This document shows, in pieces, positions 1 through 8,212 of a stretch of 64,000 nucleotides of DNA. Location of the stretch: the NCBI RefSeq assembly GCF_019195455.1, contig NZ_JAIMBW010000001.1:1116001-1180000 (forward strand). Reading direction: 5' to 3'. Made by a program: the position numbers and the translations under genes. Source of the stretch: Gymnodinialimonas phycosphaerae (GTDB lineage Bacteria > Pseudomonadota > Alphaproteobacteria > Rhodobacterales > Rhodobacteraceae). A model generated the notes under the pieces. That model was not told the origin of the DNA. It worked only from the letters and a program-made list of their open reading frames with translations, and made no database searches. Position 1 is the first letter of the stretch, and each line of letters opens with the position of its first letter.

Positions 1-1
1 C

Positions 2-106
2 GAGGCGGTGGCCGAGCGGCACGGCGGCGCGTTGCACCTGGACACCGACCAGCAGCGCGGCCTCGCGGTGACCCTGCGCCTGCCGTTGGCTGATGTCTCT
101 GCCTAG
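2..106 (+). CDS. Sensor histidine kinase, C-terminal fragment
   Basis: Only the last 34 codons lie in the window. The reading frame ends with a stop at 104-106. It translates to a segment with AVAERHGGALHL followed by GLAVTLRLPL, which matches the end of a HATPase_c domain (the G2 region and final beta strand of histidine kinases, usually hGG...G..f.i.LP). The rest of the protein, and its response regulator, lie upstream. It converges on the gamma-glutamyltransferase gene with only 18 bases between the stops. The family call is an inference from a short match, and the signal sensed cannot be judged. Confidence 0.6.
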   Translation, partial: EAVAERHGGALHLDTDQQRGLAVTLRLPLADVSA

Positions 107-124
107 CGCGCAGACGCGTCCGGT

Positions 125-1915
125 CTAACGCCCGATCGCATAGGCCTGCATCAGGCGCGGCGTCGCGGCGGCTTTCAGCATTCCGTCGGGGCTGAGAGAG
201 GCGGCAGTCAGGCGACCGATGGCCCAGGGCTCTGACACCTCCAGCTTGTGGCCGCGCGTGCGCAGCGCGTCGAGCGTTGCCGCCGGGAAATGCGGCTCGG
301 CCATCAGGTGGCCCGGCTTGGTGCCCCGCGGAAAGAAGCTCGCCTGCAGGTGTCCGGTGTGGAACAGTGGGCCGTCGATGGCCTCTTGCAGGTTCATGCC
401 GTGGTGGATCAGGCGCAACAGAAACGTCAACTGCCACTGGTCCTGCTGGTCGCCGCCGGGCGTGCCGAAGGCAACCCGCGTCCCATCGGGTTTGCGCGCC
501 ATCGACGGCGACAGGGTCGTGCGTGGGCGTCGGCCGGGCGCCAGCGAGGTGGGCAGGCCCTCGTCCAGCCAGAACATCTGCGCGCGCGTGTTCAGAGGCA
601 CGCCAAGGCCCGGAATGACCGGGTTCGACTTCAGCCAGCCCCCTGACGGCGTGGCCGAGACCGCAAGGCCCCATTGGTCCACCACGTCGATATGCACGGT
701 GTCCCCCCGCTTTTCGGTCAGATGCGCCATGGTCGGCTCACCGATCCCGATGCCGTCGGATTGCACCGGCGGGCGGGTGGCACGGGCAAGGAAGGCTTGC
801 GCCAGCGCTTCATGGCCCGCGATGGCACCGGGGCGTTGATCAAGCGAGGCTTTGTCGCCGATCTGCGCGCGCCGCTCGGCCCCGTAGGTCGCAGAGATCA
901 AGGTGTCTACCGGCACATCGAAGTGGTCCGGGTCGCCGTAGTAGGCCTCGCGGTCGGCAAAGGCCAGTTTCAGCACCTCGGTCACACGGTGCACGAAAGC
1001 GTCGCCCACCGGGTCCAGCGCGGCGATGTCGTCGCCTGCCAGCATCTGCAACGATTGCAACAGTACCGGCCCTTGGGTCCATGTCCCGCATTTGAAGACG
1101 TCCCACCCGGAGTGTTGCACGCGTAAGGCGGGCTCGTAGCTGGCGCGCCATTTCGCCATGTCGTCGCCCGTCATCACGCCTTTGCGCCGCGCGCCGGTCG
1201 CGTCCATGACACAGGCATTCTTGAGGTAGTCGTCGATAGCCTCGGCCACGAAGCCTTCGTGAAAGGCGATGCGCGCGGCCTCGATCTGCGCCTCGTGACC
1301 CGTGGCGGCCTCCGCCTCGGTCACCAGACGGTCCCAGAAATCCGCCAGCATCTCGTTCTTGAACAATGTCCCCGGCTCGGGCGCATGGCCACCGGGCAGG
1401 AATACGGGCGCAGAGGTTGGCCATTCGTCCCGGAAGACATCGGCCATATCGGCGATGGTTGCGGCCACACGGGGCAGGATCGGATGGCCGTGCCGCGCGT
1501 AGTAGATCGCGGGGGCCATCACCTCGCGCAGGGGCAAGCGGCCATGGTCGCGCAGCATCAGCATGAAGGCATCGAACTGGCCCGGCACCACCGTGGCCAA
1601 AAGGCCCGAGCCGGGGATCAGGTCCAGCCCCTCGCCCCGATAATGGTCGATCGTGGCCCCCTCGGGCGCGGTGCCTTGGCCGCAGACGACCGTCGGTGCC
1701 TCATCGCCCGCAGGCCAGATCATCGCGGGCATGTCGCCCAGAGGGCCGTTCAAGTGCGGCTCTACAACGTTCAGCACGAAGCCCGCCGCCGCCGCCGCAT
1801 CGGCCGCCGATCCGCCCATCTCCAACATTTTCATGCCGGATGCCGAGGCGAGCCAATGAGTCGTCGTGACCATCCCGAAGGTGCCCGACAGTTCGGGCCG
1901 TGTGGTGAAAGTCAT
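125..1915 (-). CDS. ggt: Gamma-glutamyltransferase family protein
   Basis: 596 aa, an N-terminal nucleophile (Ntn) hydrolase of the gamma-glutamyltranspeptidase family, which cleaves or transfers gamma-glutamyl groups and matures by self-cleavage before a Thr. The likely nucleophile is Thr406 in GDTVHIDVVDQWGLAVS. Downstream are the usual small-subunit motifs: SGG at 424-426, RRPRTTLSPSM and FGTPGGD. Upstream is the large-subunit start GGSAADAAAA (residues 34-43). No signal peptide is visible, so it is probably cytoplasmic, unlike the periplasmic E. coli enzyme. Its start overlaps the permease stop by 4 bases (ATGA), so the two are co-transcribed. The true substrate may be a gamma-glutamyl compound other than glutathione. 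Confidence 0.88.
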   Translation of the reverse strand: MTFTTRPELSGTFGMVTTTHWLASASGMKMLEMGGSAADAAAAAGFVLNVVEPHLNGPLGDMPAMIWPAGDEAPTVVCGQGTAPEGATIDHYRGEGLDLIPGSGLLATVVPGQFDAFMLMLRDHGRLPLREVMAPAIYYARHGHPILPRVAATIADMADVFRDEWPTSAPVFLPGGHAPEPGTLFKNEMLADFWDRLVTEAEAATGHEAQIEAARIAFHEGFVAEAIDDYLKNACVMDATGARRKGVMTGDDMAKWRASYEPALRVQHSGWDVFKCGTWTQGPVLLQSLQMLAGDDIAALDPVGDAFVHRVTEVLKLAFADREAYYGDPDHFDVPVDTLISATYGAERRAQIGDKASLDQRPGAIAGHEALAQAFLARATRPPVQSDGIGIGEPTMAHLTEKRGDTVHIDVVDQWGLAVSATPSGGWLKSNPVIPGLGVPLNTRAQMFWLDEGLPTSLAPGRRPRTTLSPSMARKPDGTRVAFGTPGGDQQDQWQLTFLLRLIHHGMNLQEAIDGPLFHTGHLQASFFPRGTKPGHLMAEPHFPAATLDALRTRGHKLEVSEPWAIGRLTAASLSPDGMLKAAATPRLMQAYAIGR

Positions 1916-3000
1916 GTGGTGTCTCCGTTGTTAGAGCCACGGTCAGATGCCGCGCGGTCCGTGACCCGAAACAGCCGCGCCGCAATGGGGGCGCCGGTGA
2001 TGACAATGACGATCCGGGTCAGATGATGCACAATGACAAAGCCCAGATCGGCCCCCGCCACAATGGCCAGCACGGTCATTTCCGCTTGCCCGCCGGGGGC
2101 GAAGGCCAGGAAGCTTTCGACCGGAGGGGCCAGGCCAAGCATATAGGCGACCTCGGTGAATCCGGCGGCCAGCGCCGCCAACATCAGAACGAACAGCACG
2201 CCCGAGGTCACATCGCGGCGCAACTCGTAAAGCGTGACCCCGACATAGCCCACGCCGATCCCGATCCCGATCATGAATTGCGCCACCAGGATCGCTTCGG
2301 CGGGCGGGCGCACGTGGATCAGGCCGGACAGCGACAGGATCGCGGTTACGATCATCGGCCCCAGGATCGACGCCCCGAAAAGGCCGATCCGCTCACCGCC
2401 CTTCCAGCCCACAAGGGCCGCCACCACCATCAACCCCAGCTCGTGCAGGGGCATCGTCGTCACCGGCGCGCCGATGGGATTGTTCAGCGAGACGCCGAAC
2501 CCAAGGGTCAGGATCAGCGGCGCGACCGTGACGATGATCAGCACGCGGGTGGCATGGATCAGCGACAGCGCGCGTGGGTCGCCCCCCGCCTCGGTCCCGA
2601 AGATCACCATGTCCTGCAAGCCGCCCGGCATCGCCGCGTACCAGCTTGTGACCCAATCGAACTTGTAGACCTTGCGAAAGAACGGCACGCCGATCAGCCC
2701 GATGACCGCCACATAAATCGGGATCAACGCCACGGAAAACGCCAGTTGCGGCAAGCGCCCGATCAGATCCGGCGTGATCGAGGCCCCGACGGCCACGCCC
2801 AGGATCGTACGCGCCGCGACCGAGACTTGTCCCATCCCCCTCAACGGCACCCCCGCCAGCGCGGCGATCAGGCAAGCCAGCATCGGACCAAACAGAAACG
2901 GCAGCGGCAGGCCCGTCAGCCAGAACAGCGCCGTGCCAATCACCGCCAGGCCAAGGGTCACACCGCGCTGTTGCAGGGGGCTGTTTTTGAAAGATGTCAT
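1912..3000 (-). CDS. AbrB-family (PF05145) membrane permease
   Basis: 362 aa from the ATG at 3000. The protein is almost wholly hydrophobic with about ten membrane segments arranged as two similar halves. It carries the glycine/proline-rich LPFLFGPMLACLIAALAG start and the AMPGGLQDMVIFG motif typical of the AbrB family, often labelled putative ammonia monooxygenase although the function is unproven and transport is more likely. An ATG at 3036 would add 12 residues, but that codon lies inside a candidate operator and lacks a good ribosome site, so 3000 is preferred. It is divergent from the GntR-tcuAB genes and translationally coupled to the glutamyltransferase, suggesting uptake or efflux of a carboxylate or peptide-like substrate. 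Confidence 0.8.
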   Translation of the reverse strand: MTSFKNSPLQQRGVTLGLAVIGTALFWLTGLPLPFLFGPMLACLIAALAGVPLRGMGQVSVAARTILGVAVGASITPDLIGRLPQLAFSVALIPIYVAVIGLIGVPFFRKVYKFDWVTSWYAAMPGGLQDMVIFGTEAGGDPRALSLIHATRVLIIVTVAPLILTLGFGVSLNNPIGAPVTTMPLHELGLMVVAALVGWKGGERIGLFGASILGPMIVTAILSLSGLIHVRPPAEAILVAQFMIGIGIGVGYVGVTLYELRRDVTSGVLFVLMLAALAAGFTEVAYMLGLAPPVESFLAFAPGGQAEMTVLAIVAGADLGFVIVHHLTRIVIVITGAPIAARLFRVTDRAASDRGSNNGDTT

Positions 3001-3016
3001 GACGATTCCGCACGTG

Positions 3017-3046
3017 TTGCATTCAAGTGTATCCAAGTGTATGCAA
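3017..3046. promoter_or_regulatory. Candidate GntR operator between divergent operons
   Basis: The segment starts with TTGCAT (3017-3022) and ends with ATGCAA (3041-3046), an inverted repeat. Inside are two exact direct copies of CAAGTGTAT at 3024-3032 and 3034-3042, one helical turn apart. It lies 17 bases from the permease start and 15 bases from the GntR start, as expected for an autoregulatory site controlling both directions. That the GntR protein binds here is inference. Confidence 0.5.
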
Positions 3047-3061
3047 TTTCGAAACCCTGAA

Positions 3062-3736
3062 ATGGCAGCCTGTATGTCTGACCCGAAACCCCACGACGCC
3101 TCGCAAGGGCAAGACGCCTATGCGCGTCTGTTGGCCGAGATCCGCAGCGGCGCGTTGCGTCCCGGCGACCGTGTGACCGAGACGGATCTGGCGACGCGTC
3201 TTGGCATCAGCCGCACGCCGGTTCGCGAGGCGATCCGCGCGTTGGAAGCCGATGGGCTTGTCATCCACACGCCGCGCGTGGGCGCTACGATCCGTGCACT
3301 GGACTACGCCGAAATCACCGAGCTTTACGAGATGCGCGCCATTCTGGAAGGCACCGCCGCCCGCTTTGCCGCCCGCGCCGCCTACGACAGCGAAACGGAA
3401 GAGCTTGCCGCGATCAATGACGCCATGGCCGACATTCCCGGCGATGTCGCGGGTCTGTTCACCCTGAACGCGCGGTTCCATGCGGTGCTGTTGAACGCGG
3501 CGCGCAATCGGTTTCTCGTCCGCTCGGTGCAGTCGATCCAGAAAACGTTGCTGATCCTTGGCCCGTCGACGCTGGAAGAGGCGGACCGCGCGGCGGGGGC
3601 GCTGGCCGAACATGCCGCGATCATCGATGCGCTCAAGGCTCATGACGGCGATGCGGCGGAAGCCGCTATGCGCCAGCATATCGAGGCTGCACACCGCGCA
3701 CGCCTGAAGCAACTGCGCGGAGGCCTAGCGCCATGA
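3062..3736 (+). CDS. GntR/FCD-family transcriptional regulator
   Basis: 224 aa. The N-terminal winged helix contains YARLLAEIRSGALRPGDRV and TDLATRLGISRTPVREAIRA, the classical GntR recognition helix. The C-terminal half is an all-helical FCD ligand domain (ELYEMRAILEGTAARFAA, then FHAVLLNAARN and HAAIIDALKAHDGDAAE) with histidines that usually bind a metal and a carboxylate effector. The start could also be the ATG at 3074, since both ATGs lack a clear ribosome site. The stop overlaps the tcuA start by 4 bases, so it is the first gene of the tcu operon. In Salmonella the tcu genes use a LysR regulator, so a GntR one is a different arrangement. Confidence 0.88.
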   Translation: MAACMSDPKPHDASQGQDAYARLLAEIRSGALRPGDRVTETDLATRLGISRTPVREAIRALEADGLVIHTPRVGATIRALDYAEITELYEMRAILEGTAARFAARAAYDSETEELAAINDAMADIPGDVAGLFTLNARFHAVLLNAARNRFLVRSVQSIQKTLLILGPSTLEEADRAAGALAEHAAIIDALKAHDGDAAEAAMRQHIEAAHRARLKQLRGGLAP

Positions 3737-5127
3737 GCGACCTGACCCAAACGCTGTGGGACCTGATTGTGGTCGGCGGCGGCAATGCGGGCCTTTGTGC
3801 CGCCATCGAGGCGGCGGAAACAGGCGCGCGTGTGCTTATCCTGGAAAGCGCCCCGAAGGCGTACCGGGGCGGTAACTCGCGCCACACTCGCAACTTTCGC
3901 TGTATGCACCAAGGGCCCCTGTCGGTGCTGACGGGCAGCTACGAGGAAGAGGAATACTTCGACGACCTGTTGCGCGTGACCAAGGGCAAGACCGACGAAG
4001 CGCTGGCCCGCATGACGATCCGCGCCTCGGAAGCGTGTCTGCCGTGGATGGAGGCCCACGGCGTCGCCTTTCAGAAATCGCTGTCGGGGACCCTGTCGCT
4101 GTCGCGCACCAACGCCTTCTTCCTGGGCGGCGGCAAGGCGCTTGTGAATGCCTATTACAACACGGCGCAAGACCTTGGCGTCACCGTCGCCTACGACGCA
4201 GAGGTCACCCATATCGCGATCGAGGACAATGCGTTCACCGGGTTGGACGTGACCCTCGACGGCACCACGACGCGTTTGAAGGCGCGCGCGCTGGTGCTGG
4301 CCTCGGGCGGATTCCAGGCCGATCTGGACTGGCTGGCCGACGCCTGGGGCCCTGCCGCGCGCAATTTCCTGATCCGCGGCACGCCCTATAATCGCGGCGT
4401 GGTGCTGCGTGACATGCTGGATCAGGGCGCGCAAAGCGTGGGCGATCCCACACAATGCCATGCCGTCGCCATCGACGGGCGCGCGCCGCAATACGACGGC
4501 GGTATCGTCACGCGGCTCGATTGCGTGCCGTTCTCGGTCGTGGTCAACAAGAACGGCGAGCGGTTCTATGATGAGGGCGAAGACGTCTGGCCCAAGCGCT
4601 ATGCCATCTGGGGCCGCCTTGTCGCCGCACAGCCCGAGCAGGTGGCCTATTGCATCATCGATGCCAAATCGATCCACGATTTCATGCCCTCGGTCTACCC
4701 GCCCGAAACGGCGGACACGATTGACGGGCTGGCGCAGAAGCTTGGCATTTCAGGCGCAAAACTACGCGACACGATCGAGACCTTCAACGCCGCCTGCCGT
4801 GAGGGGGAGTTCATGCCAACGGAACTGGACGGATTGGCGACCGAGGGCCTCAGCCCGCCCAAGACCAACTGGGCGCGCCCCATCACGCAGGCCCCGTTCT
4901 ATGGCTATTCCCTGCGCCCGGGCGTCACCTTCACCTACCTCGGCCTGCGTGTGGACGAGACGGCGCGGGTGTCCGGCCCCGCAGGCCCGCTGGACAATGT
5001 CTGGTCCGCTGGCGAGATGATGGCAGGCTCGATCCTTGGCGAAGGCTATCTGGCCGGCTTCGGCATGACCATTGGCACCGTCTTCGGACGCATCGCAGGA
5101 CAGGAGGCCGCTGCCCATGTCGCTTGA
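3733..5127 (+). CDS. tcuA: FAD-dependent tricarballylate dehydrogenase TcuA
   Basis: 464 aa flavoprotein of the fumarate reductase/succinate dehydrogenase flavoprotein superfamily. The N-terminal dinucleotide motif is DLIVVGGGNAGLCAAIEAA (about residues 10-28), followed by YRGGNSRHTRNFRC, a pattern typical of TcuA. The C-terminal FAD-domain motif GEMMAGSILGEGYLAGFGMT lies near the end. In the known system TcuA oxidises tricarballylate to cis-aconitate and TcuB re-oxidises its FAD. It is coupled to the GntR gene upstream and overlaps tcuB by 11 bases. The substrate here could be a related tricarboxylate, because the family is mostly annotated by similarity. Confidence 0.88.
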   Translation: MSDLTQTLWDLIVVGGGNAGLCAAIEAAETGARVLILESAPKAYRGGNSRHTRNFRCMHQGPLSVLTGSYEEEEYFDDLLRVTKGKTDEALARMTIRASEACLPWMEAHGVAFQKSLSGTLSLSRTNAFFLGGGKALVNAYYNTAQDLGVTVAYDAEVTHIAIEDNAFTGLDVTLDGTTTRLKARALVLASGGFQADLDWLADAWGPAARNFLIRGTPYNRGVVLRDMLDQGAQSVGDPTQCHAVAIDGRAPQYDGGIVTRLDCVPFSVVVNKNGERFYDEGEDVWPKRYAIWGRLVAAQPEQVAYCIIDAKSIHDFMPSVYPPETADTIDGLAQKLGISGAKLRDTIETFNAACREGEFMPTELDGLATEGLSPPKTNWARPITQAPFYGYSLRPGVTFTYLGLRVDETARVSGPAGPLDNVWSAGEMMAGSILGEGYLAGFGMTIGTVFGRIAGQEAAAHVA

Positions 5128-6199
5128 TCATCCCCCTACCCTTTCACTCACCGAAGAGGCCCGCCGTCAGGTGGAAATCTGCAACGCCTGCCGCTATTGC
5201 GAGGGCTACTGCTCGGTCTTTCCCGCGATCACCCGCGAACGCGCCTTTGCGGACGGCGACATCACGCAGCTCGCAAACCTCTGCCACAACTGCCGGGGAT
5301 GCTACTACGCCTGCCAATACACCGAACCGCATGAATTCGCCCTGAACCTGCCCGCCGTGCTGGCCGAGGTGCGCGTTGACGGGTGGGAGCGTTTTGCCTG
5401 GCCCGGTGCCCTGGCGCGGGTGTTCCAGACCTCGGGCGTTTCCTTGGCCGCCGCCCTTGTCGTGGGCATTGCGGCCCTGTTTTGGGCGATAAGCGCGCTG
5501 ACCCCGACCGATGGTGAGGGGTTCTACGCCTACCTCTCGCACGCCGCGATGGTCGCGATTTTCGCGCCCGCCTTCCTGTTTCCGCTGGCCGTGATCGCCG
5601 TGGGCCTGCGCCGCTACTGGTCCGAGGTCGGCGGCACGCGGATCACAGGGGGCGATCTGAAGGCCGCCCTTGGCGATGCGGCGCGGCTGAAGAACCTGTC
5701 GGGCGGTGCCGCGAAGGGGTGCAATTATGAGGAAGGCGACCGCTACACGCAGGCTCGCCGCCATGCCCACCACGCCGTGATGTATGGCTTTCTTCTGTGC
5801 TTCGCCTCGACCTCCAGTGGCACGCTTCTGCACTATGGCTTCGGGATGGAGGCCCCCTACGGCCTGTTCAGCCTGCCGAAGCTGTTTGGTATTCCCGGCG
5901 GCATTCTGTTGACCTTGGGTGCGGTCTCGCTGGCGTGGCTGAAGACCAAGGCCGACCGCGCGCTTGGGGCACCCTCCGTCTGGGGCGGGGAAATGGCGTT
6001 CGTGGGCCTTTTGGGGGCAACGGGGGCAACGGGCCTGATGCTATACGCGGCCACGGGCACCGCCCTTGTCGCACCGCTTCTGGCACTGCATTTGGGCACC
6101 GTGCTGGCGTTTTTCCTGACCACGCCCTATTCGAAAATGGTCCATGGCTTCTATCGCTTGGCGGCCCTGATCCGAGATGCCCAGATCAGAACGCGGTAG
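5117..6199 (+). CDS. tcuB: Tricarballylate utilization Fe-S membrane protein TcuB
   Basis: 360 aa from the ATG at 5117, chosen because AGGAGG sits at 5102-5107. The N-terminus has two cysteine clusters, CNACRYCEGYCSVFP and CHNCRGCYYACQY, expected to hold two [4Fe-4S] centres. The remainder has about six hydrophobic segments (for example VGIAALFWAISAL and AAMVAIFAPAFLFPLAVIAVG) with histidines that may bind heme. TcuB passes electrons from reduced TcuA FAD to the quinone pool. The tricarballylate transporter gene tcuC found in Salmonella is not present next to it; the divergent permease may take that place. Confidence 0.87.
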   Translation: MSLDHPPTLSLTEEARRQVEICNACRYCEGYCSVFPAITRERAFADGDITQLANLCHNCRGCYYACQYTEPHEFALNLPAVLAEVRVDGWERFAWPGALARVFQTSGVSLAAALVVGIAALFWAISALTPTDGEGFYAYLSHAAMVAIFAPAFLFPLAVIAVGLRRYWSEVGGTRITGGDLKAALGDAARLKNLSGGAAKGCNYEEGDRYTQARRHAHHAVMYGFLLCFASTSSGTLLHYGFGMEAPYGLFSLPKLFGIPGGILLTLGAVSLAWLKTKADRALGAPSVWGGEMAFVGLLGATGATGLMLYAATGTALVAPLLALHLGTVLAFFLTTPYSKMVHGFYRLAALIRDAQIRTR

Positions 6200-6290
6200 C
6201 GGGGTGCGGCGCGGTTATGGTCTTGGGTCGTGTGTGGTCGCAAACAATTTCCGCGTGCACAGCGACGCGTGCTCCGATTAGACTGCGGCC

Positions 6291-7670
6291 ATGACCCAAA
6301 CGCTCTACAAGGCCGGGATTACGGCCGCGCAAACCCCTGATTTCAAGCGTCGCCTGGCGGAGTTGATCGGCTTTCGAACCGATGCAACGGTGCCAGAGTC
6401 TGGGCCTGACCTATCGGCCTATCTGGACCACATCAGCCAATGGTTTGCCGCTTTGGGCTTTTCCGTCACGCGCCACACGCAGGACGGCCACCTCTTTCTG
6501 GTGGTGCAACGACTTGAGGGCGCGGACCTGCCCACGATCCTCAGCTATTCCCACGGCGATGTCGTCTCCGGCATGGCCGGACGCTGGCGCAATAACCTTG
6601 ACCCATGGACCCTGACGCAAATCGGCGAGGATTGGTTTGGGCGTGGGATTGCCGACAACAAGGGCCAATTCCTGGTAAACCTGACGGCGGTGGAAACGGT
6701 GCTGGCGCAGCGCGGGCGGTTGGGCGCGAATGTCACGTGGCTGATCGAGATGGGCGAGGAAATCGGCTCACCGGGCCTGGCCACGTTTTGCCAGACCCAT
6801 GCCGATCTGCTGGCCGCTGACATGCTGCTGGCCTCTGACGGGCCCCGAGTGGCCGTTGACCGCCCGACGGTCTTTCTGGGCGCGCGCGGCGGCGCGACCT
6901 TCCGGCTTGATCTGGTGCGGCGCGACGCGGGGCGGCATTCCGGCAACTTCGGCGGCGCGCTGCGCAACCCGGCGTTGGAGATGGCTCATGCGCTGGCCTG
7001 CATCACCGATCGCACCGGCGCGATCCAGATCCCCGACTGGACGCCGGGCACCATCCCTGACGCCACGCGCCAGGCCTTGGCCGGGTTGACGCCTGCGGGC
7101 GGTGCGATCGATGCGGACTGGGGCGCGCCCGGCCTGACACCGGCCGAGCGCATTCACGCCTGGTCCTCGGCCGAGGTGCTGGCCCTGCACGCGGGCGATC
7201 CGCCCGCGCCGGTCAATGCCATCCCGCCCCGCGCCTCAGCCTGGGTGCAACTGCGGTTTGCACCGGGCACCGACGACACCCGGCTGGAGGCCACCTTGCG
7301 CAGCCACCTCGACGCCCATGGGTTTGCCGATGTGCAGATTACCCAGGAAGGCCCGTTCTTTGCCGCCAGCCAGACCCCCGTTGACCATCCCGCCGCGCAG
7401 CTGATCGCCGCGGCGATCACCGAGGGCACCGGCAGCGCGCCGGTGATCTTGCCCGCCCTTGGCGGCTCCTTGCCGAATGACATCTTCTGTGATGGCCTGG
7501 GGCTGCCCACGGTCTGGGTGCCCCATTCCTTCCCCAGCTGCTCACAACATGCCCCCGACGAGCACCTGCCAAAACGCCTGCTGCAGGACGCAACAGGCGT
7601 GATGAGCGTGGCCTTGGGGGCGCTTTCGGGCACCCGTCCCGAAGACCTGCGCGCCCGACCCACCGGTTAA
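6291..7670 (+). CDS. M20-family metallopeptidase (ArgE/DapE-like)
   Basis: 459 aa. Zinc ligands of the M20 family can be placed: His88 in SYSHGDVV, Asp122 in GIADNKGQ, catalytic Glu156 with Glu157 in EMGEEIGS, Asp183 in LASDGP, and a C-terminal His in SQHAPDEH. A lid (dimerisation) domain occupies the middle. M20 enzymes hydrolyse amide bonds of acylated amino acids or dipeptides, but the substrate cannot be told from sequence. It follows tcuB after 91 bases and may have its own promoter. The stop overlaps the convergent holin gene stop. Confidence 0.85.
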   Translation: MTQTLYKAGITAAQTPDFKRRLAELIGFRTDATVPESGPDLSAYLDHISQWFAALGFSVTRHTQDGHLFLVVQRLEGADLPTILSYSHGDVVSGMAGRWRNNLDPWTLTQIGEDWFGRGIADNKGQFLVNLTAVETVLAQRGRLGANVTWLIEMGEEIGSPGLATFCQTHADLLAADMLLASDGPRVAVDRPTVFLGARGGATFRLDLVRRDAGRHSGNFGGALRNPALEMAHALACITDRTGAIQIPDWTPGTIPDATRQALAGLTPAGGAIDADWGAPGLTPAERIHAWSSAEVLALHAGDPPAPVNAIPPRASAWVQLRFAPGTDDTRLEATLRSHLDAHGFADVQITQEGPFFAASQTPVDHPAAQLIAAAITEGTGSAPVILPALGGSLPNDIFCDGLGLPTVWVPHSFPSCSQHAPDEHLPKRLLQDATGVMSVALGALSGTRPEDLRARPTG

Positions 7671-8212
7671 TCCGCGTCGCGCCATTCCGAGAGCGCTGGA
7701 TTGTCCGGCGCTTGCGGGGCGGGCTGCCCTGGATCAGGCTGGGAACGCCGGCGCTGGAAGACATTGCCCAAGCGGTCGCGCAAGGACGGGCGCGCGGCGC
7801 CTTCCTGTCGGGGCCGCTCATCGCGCGAGTAATGCAATTCGCGCGCCCCGAAGTAAAAGCTGACAATCGCCCCCAAAAGCCACCAAAGCGGTTCGGGCAC
7901 TTCCTGCAAGCCGACCATCCGTTCCGAGAATCCCACGGGTTCAGCCATGGCGTAGATAAACAGGCCCAAGGTTCCCAGCGCCAGCATCGGGCGTGGCAAA
8001 CGGTTAAGGCCATTAATCATGCGGTCGAACCAGCCTGTGCCCGCGTATTCGAACTCGGCCGAGGCGGTCTCCAGCGTCGCCTGATGGATTTCGGCGGCCA
8101 GTTCCATGGCGCGGGTGGCATTGGGCACGAAAACCTCCGACAGGCCCTCTGCGGCGTCGCCGATGGTGCTGACGGTTTGCCCCCCGCCCAGGGCGCGATC
8201 GATCAACCCCAT
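7667..8212 (-). CDS. GTA-type holin family protein
   Basis: 181 aa from the ATG at 8212. The first third is soluble and ends in an amphipathic stretch. Then come hydrophobic segments PMLALGTLGLFIYAMA and LWWLLGAIVSFYFGARE, and a charged, proline-rich tail. This is the layout of the GTA holin family (PF11351), whose Rhodobacter capsulatus member permeabilises the membrane to release gene transfer agent. The start overlaps the endolysin stop by 10 bases, so the two form a lysis cassette. A start at 8290 would add 26 residues inside the endolysin gene and is less likely. Family assignment rests on pattern and context, without a profile search. Confidence 0.78.
   Translation of the reverse strand: MGLIDRALGGGQTVSTIGDAAEGLSEVFVPNATRAMELAAEIHQATLETASAEFEYAGTGWFDRMINGLNRLPRPMLALGTLGLFIYAMAEPVGFSERMVGLQEVPEPLWWLLGAIVSFYFGARELHYSRDERPRQEGAARPSLRDRLGNVFQRRRSQPDPGQPAPQAPDNPALSEWRDAD

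Noticed and set aside
2023-3060. Long plus-strand open frame rich in Arg, Gln and His
   Set aside because: It is antisense to the membrane permease; its composition is the mirror of hydrophobic helices and it has no domain motif.
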